Positions 25,710 to 33,369 of a stretch of 64,000 bases of DNA are shown in pieces (position 1 is the stretch's first letter; each line of letters begins with the position of its first letter). This DNA comes from Bisbaumannia salifodinae (lineage in GTDB: Bacteria; Pseudomonadota; Gammaproteobacteria; Pseudomonadales; Halomonadaceae), in the NCBI RefSeq assembly GCF_039522585.1, contig NZ_BAAADR010000004.1. The stretch is one strand, 5' to 3'. The translations under genes and the position numbers were made by a program. The notes below the pieces were generated by a model. It saw only the letters and a list, made by a program, of their open reading frames with translations, had not been told where the DNA came from and did no database searches.

Positions 25710-25726
25710 GTTATGCAGATCATAAC
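25710..25726. promoter_or_regulatory. LysR-box-like palindrome upstream of LysR gene
   Basis: GTTATG-cagat-CATAAC with a T-N11-A core (T25712, A25724), inside an AT-rich stretch about 100 bp upstream of the LysR start. Adjacent TATACATAAT on the reverse strand would make a fair -10 region. Confidence 0.4.
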
Positions 25727-25833
25727 GACAATCGGTGGCTACAATCCATGTTTCGCTGGCTCAGAGCCTATTTAGCGCCGCCGCCCTCGCCCTGGGCAAG
25801 TCCGATGGTGAGGCGAGCGGCCTCGTAACGACG

Positions 25834-25887
25834 CCGCCGGGACCTCTAGCGAGGCCCCGGCGGGAAGAAGGGGGCCGGATCGGCCCC
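25834..25887. terminator. Two hairpins after the PhoX-type gene
   Basis: CCGCCGGG/CCCGGCGG at 25834-25863 and GGGGCCG-gat-CGGCCCC at 25871-25887, just past the stop of the reverse-strand gene ending at 25901. The rest of 25610-25833 holds the LysR promoter region and no gene. Confidence 0.55.
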
Positions 25888-25900
25888 ATCGGGAGGCGCC

Positions 25901-27916
25901 TCAGGCGCCGACGATGCCGCCGTCCTCGCGGCTGATGGCCAGGGTGGCGGAGCGCGGGATGGCATCGCCGCCGTCCGGCCAGTGGCTGGCGTAGTCGCCG
26001 GCGGCGAAGGCCGAGGCTTCGGTGGTGGCGCCAGGGTGCTGGACATTGACGAAGAGGGTGCGCCGGTCCGGCGTCATGGTCACCCCGGTGATCTCCTGGC
26101 CGATGGGGCCGGTCAGGAAGCGCTTGAGCTCGCCGCTCTCGGGGTTGGCCACCAGCATCTGATTATTGCCGAAGACCTCGTAGATGCCGTCATTCATCAC
26201 CGATTCGCTGATATCGGTCTGGATCCACAGGCGGCGCTCCGCGTCCATCCACAGGCCATCCGGCGAGGCCAGGATGGCGTCGTCGCCCAGGGGGGCGCCG
26301 TTCGCATCGCGGCCGCTGTCCCGGTCGCCGGCCAACAGGAAGATCTCCCACTGGAAGCGGGTGGCGTCCTGGCCGCCCTGTTCCCGCCAGCGGATGATAT
26401 GGCCGAAGGTGTTGTTGGCCCGCGGGTTGGCGGCGTCCTCCTGACCCGGCTCGCGGCGGGTGTTGTTGGTCAGGGTGAAGTAGACCTGGCCGCTGGCCGG
26501 GTCCACGGCGCCCCACTCGGGGCGATCCATCTTGGTGGCGCCGGCGGTGTCGGCGGCGGAGCGGGCATTGACCAGGATATCGGCCAGGTCCTGGAAGCCA
26601 TTTTCCGGGGTCAGGCCGTTCTCGCCGGGGGCCAGGGCCAGCCACTCGCCGCTGCCGTCGGCGTGGAATTTCGCCGCATAGAGGGTGCCCTCGTCGAGCA
26701 GCGAGCCGTCCGCGGTGGCGGCCCGATAGGGACGCGCCGAGACGAACTTGTAGATGTACTCGAAGCGGGCGTCGTCGCCGGAGTAGCAGACCACCGGCTC
26801 GCCCTCCACCGCCGGGGCGAAGACCACCCCCTCGTGGGCGAAGCGTCCCAGGTGGGTGCGCTTGATCGGCGCGGCCTCGGCATCGAAGGGATCGATCTCC
26901 ACCATATAGCCGAAGGCATGCGGCTCGTTGCGGTAATCCTCGGCGGCGGAGCCACCCCGCGGGGTGGCATCGAAGCGCAGGAACTCGTCGGCGCCGCCGG
27001 CGGCCTTGTGCCACTGGTAGCGGCTGGTGTCGCGGCTGGTGATGCCGTAGCGGGCCTGGCGGCGGTCGATGGTCTCGGCGCGATTGGCGAAGTAGCCGGC
27101 CCAGTTCTCCTCCGAGGCCATGTAGGTGCCCCAGGGGGTGACCCCGTTGGCGCAGTTGTTGAGGGTGCCGCGGGTCATGCTGCCGTCCGGGCTGTATTGG
27201 GTGATGACATGCTCGCTGCCCGCCACCGGGCCGGCCAGGCGCATCGGCGTCAGGCCGGTGACGCGACGGCTCTGGGCATCCTTGACCAGGCGCCACTGGC
27301 CGTCGTCGCCGCGCCGCAGATGCACGATGGAGACGCCATGGGCATGCAGCTCCCGGCGCACCTGGTCGGCGTCGCGGCTGCCGTCGGGGCGCTCGGGGAA
27401 GCCGCCGGAGTCCAGCGCTAGCCCCGCGGCGGCGGCGTGCATAAAGCGCGGCTCGATATATTCGTGGTTGAGCACCAGCAGGCCCTCGTCGGAGCGGCCG
27501 TCCAGGGGGAAGAAGTGCATGCCGTCGTGGTGGCTGCCCACCTGATGGGCCTGGTCGTCGGCGTCGTTGTCGGTGGCGAAGTCCGGAGTCCCCTCGGTCA
27601 GGGAGGTGCCCCAGGGGATCATCGCCTGGACCCGATAGCCCTCGGGAACCACCACCGCATCGGCGCTGCTGGTCGGGATGGCGGCGAAGCCCAGGCTGGG
27701 GCCGCGGCCGCCCTGGCCGGCGAAGGCGCCGCCGAAGGGCAGGCTGGTGGCCATGGCGCCGGCCACGGCGGCGGCCAGGCTGCCGCGCAGCAGGCTGCGG
27801 CGGCTCAGGCGGGTCTCGAGGATATCGCCGAAGTAGGCGTTGTCGGAGGCATTGCTCTGGGGCTCGTCGCCGGCGGCCAGTACCGGGTCCGTGGTGCCAG
27901 GAAGCTGCTGAGTCAT
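25901..27916 (-). CDS. PhoX-family (DUF839) Tat-exported phosphatase
   Basis: 671 residues from ATG 27916 (AAGGA upstream). A twin-arginine signal lies late, LSRRSLLRGSLAAAVAG with the Arg pair at 39-40, so the folded, metal-loaded enzyme goes to the periplasm. DUF839/PhoX features include FFPLDGRSDEGLLVLNHEY, TLNNCANGVTPWGTYMASEENW and the C-terminal TDISESVMNDGIYEVFGNNQ. PhoX enzymes are Ca/Fe alkaline phosphatases. The N-terminal extension before the twin Arg is usual for this group. Substrate range is not shown by sequence. Confidence 0.92.
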   Translation of the reverse strand: MTQQLPGTTDPVLAAGDEPQSNASDNAYFGDILETRLSRRSLLRGSLAAAVAGAMATSLPFGGAFAGQGGRGPSLGFAAIPTSSADAVVVPEGYRVQAMIPWGTSLTEGTPDFATDNDADDQAHQVGSHHDGMHFFPLDGRSDEGLLVLNHEYIEPRFMHAAAAGLALDSGGFPERPDGSRDADQVRRELHAHGVSIVHLRRGDDGQWRLVKDAQSRRVTGLTPMRLAGPVAGSEHVITQYSPDGSMTRGTLNNCANGVTPWGTYMASEENWAGYFANRAETIDRRQARYGITSRDTSRYQWHKAAGGADEFLRFDATPRGGSAAEDYRNEPHAFGYMVEIDPFDAEAAPIKRTHLGRFAHEGVVFAPAVEGEPVVCYSGDDARFEYIYKFVSARPYRAATADGSLLDEGTLYAAKFHADGSGEWLALAPGENGLTPENGFQDLADILVNARSAADTAGATKMDRPEWGAVDPASGQVYFTLTNNTRREPGQEDAANPRANNTFGHIIRWREQGGQDATRFQWEIFLLAGDRDSGRDANGAPLGDDAILASPDGLWMDAERRLWIQTDISESVMNDGIYEVFGNNQMLVANPESGELKRFLTGPIGQEITGVTMTPDRRTLFVNVQHPGATTEASAFAAGDYASHWPDGGDAIPRSATLAISREDGGIVGA

Positions 27917-27990
27917 GGTCGGTTCCTTGTGAATGACGACTGGGCAGTCCCGTATCTTCGGCATCCCGCATTGCAATCCGATGAAAACGC

Positions 27991-29070
27991 TTAGTCCCAG
28001 AGCAGCAGCGCCAGCAGGGCGAAGTGACCCGGGTACCAGGCCCGCCACAGCCAGCGGGGCAGGGGCCAGGGCAGGCGGGGCAGGCCGCCAGCGGCCATCG
28101 CCAGTGCCAGCGCCACGCCGGCCAGGGCGAAGAGGCTGGCCTGAAGTCCCGGGTTAAGCAGGGCGACCACCACCAGGGCCGGCAGGCTTGCCATCCACCG
28201 CTGCGCCCGGGCGACCTCTCTCCGGTTCAGCGCCGGCAAGCTTGCCATCCCTCGCTGCGCCGGAGAGGCCGCTTGCTGAGACAGCGCCAGCATTAGCGCC
28301 GGCACCAGCGCCAGGCCGGCATGGCCGAATTCCACCCAGAAGCCCAGTGCCCACCAGAGGACCAGGGAGAGCGCCAGCCCCGCCCAGGGTGGGGTGTTCC
28401 GGGCCAGAGCGCCTCTCTCCCCGTGGGCCCAGGGTGGGGTGTTCCGGGCCAGAGCGCCTCTCTCCCCGTGGGCCCAGGGTGTGGCGCCCCTTACCCAGTG
28501 GGCCCAGGGCGGGGTGTACCGGGCCAGAGCGCCTCTCTCCCCCTGGGCCCAGGATGGGGTGTTCCGGGCCAGAGCGCCTCTCTCCCCCTGGGCCCAGGAT
28601 GGGGTGTTCCGGGCCAGAGCGCCTCTCTCCCCGTGGGCCCAGGATGGGGTGTCCCGGGCCAGAGCGCCTCTCTCCCCGTGGGCCCAGGGCGAGGCGCCCC
28701 TTACCACCGGGTGGGTCCAAGGCAGGGCGCCCTTGGCCCAGTGGGCCCAGGCCAGGCCCGCCGCCAGGGTGAAGCAGACATTGAGCAGGTAGGGCGCCTC
28801 GGGGCGCGGCATCAGCGCATAGGGCCACTGGGCCAGGATCCCGATCAGCAGGATGCGCCGGGCATAGCGCAGCGGATCGCGGCTGGTGAAGCCCCCATGC
28901 CAGGCCACCATGGCGGCGAACAGCGGAAAGGCCAGGCGTCCCAGGCTCTCCGGCCACCAGGCCAGGGCGCTCCCGGGCCCGAGCAGATGGCGCACCAGAT
29001 GATCGAGGGTCATGGTCAGCAGGGCCAGCCACTGGGCCCAGGCGACCCAGCGGGAATCGACGTTTGTCAT
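27991..29070 (-). CDS. TraX-family membrane protein with internal 15-residue repeats
   Basis: 359 residues from ATG 29070 (GGGAG upstream). The N-terminal part reads as TraX, named for F-pilin N-acetylation: WLALLTMTLDHLVRH with the DH motif at 23-24, then FPLFAAMVAWHGG, RYARRILLIGILAQWPYAL and LLNVCFTLAAGLAWAHWA. The helices resume at GLALSLVLWWALGFWVEFGHAGLALV. Between them (residues 131-230) lie six copies of a 15-residue unit HGERGALARNTPPWA plus one 10-residue partial copy. Family members are usually ~240 residues, so about 110 residues are extra. The unit is basic, with Trp and Pro, and would be a soluble loop. There is no conjugation gene nearby. Confidence 0.85.
   Translation of the reverse strand: MTNVDSRWVAWAQWLALLTMTLDHLVRHLLGPGSALAWWPESLGRLAFPLFAAMVAWHGGFTSRDPLRYARRILLIGILAQWPYALMPRPEAPYLLNVCFTLAAGLAWAHWAKGALPWTHPVVRGASPWAHGERGALARDTPSWAHGERGALARNTPSWAQGERGALARNTPSWAQGERGALARYTPPWAHWVRGATPWAHGERGALARNTPPWAHGERGALARNTPPWAGLALSLVLWWALGFWVEFGHAGLALVPALMLALSQQAASPAQRGMASLPALNRREVARAQRWMASLPALVVVALLNPGLQASLFALAGVALALAMAAGGLPRLPWPLPRWLWRAWYPGHFALLALLLWD
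28382..28681. repeat. 45-bp minisatellite inside the TraX-like gene
   Basis: Units start at 28382, 28427, 28502, 28547, 28592 and 28637, each exactly 45 bp and starting GCCCAGG; a shortened 30-bp unit occupies 28472-28501. Units differ by only a few bases. Degenerate copies flank the array on the right (28682 to about 28750). Because 45 is a multiple of three, the coding frame is kept for any copy number, and several other frames are open as well. Confidence 0.95.
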
Positions 29071-29214
29071 GGGGGCTCCCGAATCCAGGGCCCCGACCAT
29101 AGCGACTCGCGGCCGGCGCCGCCACCTTCGTTGGCGCCAGGGTTGAGCGCGAGGCGTGCCGGTGGGCCCCCGCCGGCCTAGGCTGAAGAGTCGCTGAACA
29201 GCGGGAGAACCACC

Positions 29215-30168
29215 ATGCGAAGCGGCTTCGGCTTCGACCTGCGCAGCCTGGAGATCTTCGTCGCCACCCTGGAGCGGGGCAGCCAGAGCGCCGCCGCCGA
29301 GAGCTTGGGGCTCAAGCAGTCCTCGGTCTCCCAGAGCCTGGCCAACCTGGAGGAGGCCCTGGGGGTCTGCCTGCTGGATCGCCGCTCCCGGCCCCTGGAG
29401 CCCACCGCCGCCGGGCGCTTCCTCTACGACCGGGCCCGGCGCCTGCTGGAGGAGGCCCGCGGTACCCGCGGCGAGCTGATCTCCGGCAGCTTCGGCAAGC
29501 TGCACCAGGTGCGCCTGGCCCTGGTGGACTCCCTGGCCACCGCCGTGGGCCAGCCGCTGATCGAGGTGATCAAGCGCCATACCCGGGACTACACCCTGAC
29601 CACCGGCCTCTCCCATATGCACGGCCATGCGCTGATGACCCGCCATGTGGATATCATCATCTCCGACGATCGCCTCGAGGACTATGACGGCCTGGAGCGC
29701 CATCCCATCCTCGCCGAGCCCTTCGTGCTGGTGCTGCCGGCGAGCTGGGACGGACCGGTGGACAACCTGCGCTGGCTGGCCCGGCGCCTGGATTTCGTGC
29801 GCTATGCCCCCCAGTCGCTGATCGGCCAGGCCATCGAGCGCCACCTGCGCCTCAACCGCCTGGAGCTGCCGGCGCGGCTGCACCTGGACAATACCTTCGC
29901 GGTGCTGCGCCTGGTGGATGCCGGGGTGGGCTGGACCCTCACCACCCCCCTGTGCCTCCACCAGGCGGGCCTCACCCGGCTGCGGGTGGTGCCGCTGCCG
30001 ATTCCGGCGCTGCGCCGCCAACTGACCCTGGTGAGCCGGCGCGACGAGCTGGGCGGCCTGCCCAGCCAGCTGGCCCGGGACGCCCGCCGCCTGCTGGAGG
30101 GGGACTTCCTGGCCGAGCTGCGGCGGCGGCATGCCTGGGTGGCCGAGGCGATCACCATCCCCCGCTAG
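29215..30168 (+). CDS. LysR-family regulator of the TRAP/glutamylation cluster
   Basis: 317 residues. HTH: LRSLEIFVATLERGSQSAAAE, then LKQSSVSQSLANLEEALG; the effector domain follows with VDIIISDDRLEDYDGLE and AGVGWTLTTPLC. ATG 29215 has GCGGGAG upstream. It is co-directional with and 158 bp upstream of the TRAP operon, with a LysR-box-like palindrome in the gap, so it likely responds to the imported compound and activates the cluster. Confidence 0.9.
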   Translation: MRSGFGFDLRSLEIFVATLERGSQSAAAESLGLKQSSVSQSLANLEEALGVCLLDRRSRPLEPTAAGRFLYDRARRLLEEARGTRGELISGSFGKLHQVRLALVDSLATAVGQPLIEVIKRHTRDYTLTTGLSHMHGHALMTRHVDIIISDDRLEDYDGLERHPILAEPFVLVLPASWDGPVDNLRWLARRLDFVRYAPQSLIGQAIERHLRLNRLELPARLHLDNTFAVLRLVDAGVGWTLTTPLCLHQAGLTRLRVVPLPIPALRRQLTLVSRRDELGGLPSQLARDARRLLEGDFLAELRRRHAWVAEAITIPR

Positions 30169-30211
30169 GCTCTGCACGAAAACTGCCTGCGCTCGCCCCT
30201 CGGCGGGGCAG

Positions 30212-30228
30212 TATCGATTTTTTCGATA
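30212..30228. promoter_or_regulatory. LysR-box-like inverted repeat before the TRAP cluster
   Basis: TATCGA-ttttt-TCGATA with T-N11-A geometry (T30214, A30226), 44 bp after the LysR stop and about 100 bp before the small-permease start. The T loop could also make it a weak terminator hairpin for the LysR gene. Confidence 0.4.
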
Positions 30229-30325
30229 GTTGCCGCGTCGATAAAGCCGATGCTCTTTGCGGTCCGCGGATTTCCCGACCAAGACTGAGTCTCGATACGC
30301 TCGACGCCCGGGGAGCCCCGCGACC

Positions 30326-30853
30326 ATGCCCACAACGATCATCCGCTTCGTGCGCCTGGTGGACCGGCTCAATCATGGCGTCGGCCGGGTCACCATGTAC
30401 CTGGTCTTCGCCATGATGGGGCTGCTGCTCTACGCCTCCTTCTCCCGCTCGGTGCTCAACAGCCCGCTGCTGTGGGGCGTGGAGATGTCCCAGTTCATGC
30501 TCACCGCCTACTACCTGCTGGGCGGCGCCTACGCCATGCAGGTGGGTGCCCATGTGCGCATGGACCTCTTCTACAGCCAGTGGTCGCCGCGTACCCAGGC
30601 CCTGGTGGATGCCCTGACCATCCTCTTCCTGATCGTCTTCCTGGTGACCCTGCTGCTGGGCGGCATCTCCAGCACCCACTACTCCCTGCAGTACGGCCAG
30701 CGCAACTACTCCGCCTGGGCGCCGCCCCTGGCGCCGATCAAGCTGATCATGTGCCTGGGCATCGTGCTGATGCTGCTGCAGGCCGTCGCCACCTTCCTCA
30801 AGGACCTGGCCCGCGCCCTGGGCCGGGCCATCGACGAGGAGGACGCGGCATGA
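30326..30853 (+). CDS. TRAP small permease (DctQ family), amine cluster
   Basis: 175 residues from ATG 30326 (GGGGAG upstream), with four membrane helices (about 19-41, 50-67, 88-111, 134-157). The segment GGAYAMQVGAHVRMDLFYS after helix 2 is typical of DctQ. Its stop overlaps the large-permease ATG (ATGA). First gene after the LysR regulator, so the operon promoter lies in 30169-30325. Confidence 0.92.
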   Translation: MPTTIIRFVRLVDRLNHGVGRVTMYLVFAMMGLLLYASFSRSVLNSPLLWGVEMSQFMLTAYYLLGGAYAMQVGAHVRMDLFYSQWSPRTQALVDALTILFLIVFLVTLLLGGISSTHYSLQYGQRNYSAWAPPLAPIKLIMCLGIVLMLLQAVATFLKDLARALGRAIDEEDAA

Positions 30854-32169
30854 GCTACGAGATGATCGCCCTGACCATGTTCTCGGCGATGATGCTGCTG
30901 TTGCTGACCGGCCAGCGGGTGTTCGGGGTGATCGGCTTCGTGGGGGCCGCGGCGGCGCTGCTGCTGTGGGGCGACGGCGGGGTGGAGATGCCCTTCAACG
31001 CCAGCTTCGTGCTGATGAACTGGTACCCGCTGCTGACCCTGCCGTTGTTCGTCTTCATGGGCTATATGCTCTCCGAGTCGGGCATCGCCGGCGACCTCTA
31101 CGAGATGTTCCATGTCTGGATGGGCTCGCTGCGGGGCGGCCTGGCCATCGGCACCATCGGCCTGATGGTGGTGGTCTCGGCGATGAACGGCCTGAGCGTG
31201 GCAGGCATGGCCATCGGCGCCAGCATCGCCCTGCCGGAGCTGCTGCGCCGCGGCTACGACAAGATCATGGTCACCGGGGTGATCCAGGCCGGCAGCTCCC
31301 TGGGCATCCTGGTGCCGCCCAGCGTGGTGCTGGTGCTCTACGGTATGATCGCCCGCCAGCCGGTGGGCAAGCTGTGGCTGGCCGGGGCCATTCCCGGGCT
31401 GATCCTGGCCGCCCTCTTCGTGCTCTATATCGCCATCCGCTGCCGCCTCCAGCCCGACCTGGGGCCGGCGCTGCCCGCCGAGGAGCGCGACCTGGGGCTG
31501 GCCAAGAAGCTCAAGCTGCTGCGCGCCGGCATCCTGCCGCTGCTGATCTTCTTCTCCATGACCGGGCTCTTCCTGATGGGGATCACCAGCCTGGTGGAGA
31601 GCGCCGCCTATGGCGCCTTCGCCGCCACCCTGGCGGCGCTGATCAAGGGGCGCCTGACCCGGGAGGTGATCGACGTCACGGTGCGCCGCACCCTGGCCAT
31701 CAGCTGCATGTTCATGTGGATCATCCTCGCCGCGCTGTGCTTCGGGGCGGTGTTCGACGGCCTGGGGGCGGTGCGCGCCATCGAGAACGTCTTCCTCGAC
31801 CACCTGGGGCTGGGCCCCTGGGAGATCCTGCTGATGATGCAGCTCTCCTACCTCCTGATGGGCATGTTCCTCGACGACACCGCCATGCTGGTGATCGTGG
31901 CGCCCCTCTATGTGCCCCTGGTGATCAGCCTGGGCTTCGACCCGGTGTGGTACGGGGTGCTCTACACCATCACCGTGCAGATCGCCTACATGACGCCGCC
32001 GTTCGGCTACAACCTCTTCCTGATGCGCGCCATGGCACCGCCGGAGGTCAGCCTCTCGGACATCTACCGCAGCGTCTGGCCCTTCGTGGCGATCATGGTC
32101 CTGGGCCTGGCGCTGATCACCGCCTTCCCGCAGTTGGCGCTCTGGCTGCCGGAGCTCTACTACGGCTAG
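30850..32169 (+). CDS. TRAP large permease (DctM family), amine cluster
   Basis: 439 residues, about 12 membrane segments. Signatures: LLTLPLFVFMGYMLSESGIAG, VSAMNGLSVAGMAIGASIALP, AGSSLGILVPPSVVLVLYGMI and AYMTPPFGYNLFLMRAMAP. ATG 30850 is fixed by the overlap with the small-permease stop. It forms the import channel with the small permease for the Tat-exported binding protein encoded 81 bp downstream. Confidence 0.94.
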   Translation: MSYEMIALTMFSAMMLLLLTGQRVFGVIGFVGAAAALLLWGDGGVEMPFNASFVLMNWYPLLTLPLFVFMGYMLSESGIAGDLYEMFHVWMGSLRGGLAIGTIGLMVVVSAMNGLSVAGMAIGASIALPELLRRGYDKIMVTGVIQAGSSLGILVPPSVVLVLYGMIARQPVGKLWLAGAIPGLILAALFVLYIAIRCRLQPDLGPALPAEERDLGLAKKLKLLRAGILPLLIFFSMTGLFLMGITSLVESAAYGAFAATLAALIKGRLTREVIDVTVRRTLAISCMFMWIILAALCFGAVFDGLGAVRAIENVFLDHLGLGPWEILLMMQLSYLLMGMFLDDTAMLVIVAPLYVPLVISLGFDPVWYGVLYTITVQIAYMTPPFGYNLFLMRAMAPPEVSLSDIYRSVWPFVAIMVLGLALITAFPQLALWLPELYYG

Positions 32170-32250
32170 TTCAGCCACTAACGACAAGGAGGACCCGCCC
32201 CTCAGCAGCAGACGTCGCGGCATAACAACGACCCATGTCAGGAGAGACCC

Positions 32251-33309
32251 ATGACCAATCGACGCGATTTCCTCAAGCAGGCCGGCCTGGCCTCCGCCGC
32301 CACCCTGGGGGCGGCCGCGGTCGGCGCCCCCTATGTGCATGCCCAGTCGCGCAGCCCGATTCGCTGGCGCATGCAGACCTATGCCGGCCCGGCCCTGGCC
32401 GAGCATGTCATCAAGCCCTCCATCGATTCCTTCAATCGCGCCGCCAACGGCGAGATGGAGATCGAGCTCTACTATGCCGACCAGTTGGTGCCCACCGGCG
32501 AGCTGTTCCGGGCCATGCAGCGCGGCACCATCGATGCGGTGCAGAGCGACGACGACTCCATCGCCGCCCCGGTGGATGTCTCGGTGTTCGGCGGCTACTT
32601 CCCCTTCGCCTCCCGCTACAGCCTCGACGTGCCGGTGCTCTTCGAGCACTACGGGCTGCGCGAGATCTGGGAGGAGGCTTACGGCGAGGTGGAGGGGGTG
32701 ACCTGGCTGGGGGCCGGGGCCTGGGACCCCTGCAACTTCGTCACCCGGGAGCCGATCCGCAGCCTCGAGGACCTGCGCGGCAAGCGGGTCTTCACCTTCC
32801 CCACCGCCGGGCGCTTCCTGAGCCGTTTCGGGGTGGTGCCGGTGACCCTGCCCTGGGAGGACATCGAGGTGGCCATGCAGACCCGGGAGCTGGACGGCAT
32901 CGCCTGGGCCGGGATCACCGAGGCCTACACCGTGGGCTGGGCGGACGTCAGCAGCTACTACCTCACCAACAACATCTCCGGGGCCTGGTCCGGCTCCTAT
33001 TTCGCCAACAGCGAACGCTGGAACGAGGTACCGGAGCACCTCAAGACGCTGTTCAAGCTGTGCATGGACAGCTCCCACTACTACCGCCAGCACTGGTACT
33101 GGTGGGGCGAGGCCCACTACCGCACCACCGGCGGCAAGCTGGAGCTGACCTCGATTCCCGAGTCGGAGTGGCAGACCCTGGAGGACGAGGCCCTGGCCTT
33201 CTGGGACGAGATCGCCGCCCAGGGCGAGCGCAACGCCCGCCTGGTGGAGATCCTCAAGGCCTACCGGGAGACCATGCAGCAGGCGGGCCCTCCCTATCGC
33301 TATGCCTGA
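32251..33309 (+). CDS. TRAP substrate-binding protein with Tat signal, amine cluster
   Basis: 352 residues. The N-terminus has a twin-arginine signal (RRDFLKQAG at 4-12, then a hydrophobic stretch to about 31), meaning export in folded form. The DctP-like core includes YYADQLVPTGELFRAMQRGTIDA, LRGKRVFTFPTAGRFLSRFG with the ligand-binding Arg, and ELDGIAWAGITEAYTVGW. Tat-exported TRAP binding proteins of this type bind 2-oxo acids or amino-compound ligands in characterised cases; here the ligand is inferred from the downstream enzymes. AGGAGAG precedes the ATG. Confidence 0.93.
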   Translation: MTNRRDFLKQAGLASAATLGAAAVGAPYVHAQSRSPIRWRMQTYAGPALAEHVIKPSIDSFNRAANGEMEIELYYADQLVPTGELFRAMQRGTIDAVQSDDDSIAAPVDVSVFGGYFPFASRYSLDVPVLFEHYGLREIWEEAYGEVEGVTWLGAGAWDPCNFVTREPIRSLEDLRGKRVFTFPTAGRFLSRFGVVPVTLPWEDIEVAMQTRELDGIAWAGITEAYTVGWADVSSYYLTNNISGAWSGSYFANSERWNEVPEHLKTLFKLCMDSSHYYRQHWYWWGEAHYRTTGGKLELTSIPESEWQTLEDEALAFWDEIAAQGERNARLVEILKAYRETMQQAGPPYRYA

Positions 33310-33369
33310 GTCCGGGCGTCGCGGCGAGGCCGCGGCGCCGATCGATCACCATCATCGGGAAGAGGCGCC

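Noticed and set aside
29071..30372. 793-residue reverse frame extending upstream of the TraX-like gene
   Set aside because: It is the antisense shadow of the LysR gene at 29215-30168; TraX has its own ATG and GGGAG at 29070.
30706..33117. 803-residue reverse open frame opposite the TRAP genes
   Set aside because: Long antisense frames are expected in GC-rich DNA. The translation is His/Gln/Gly-rich filler and the + strand carries three clear TRAP genes.
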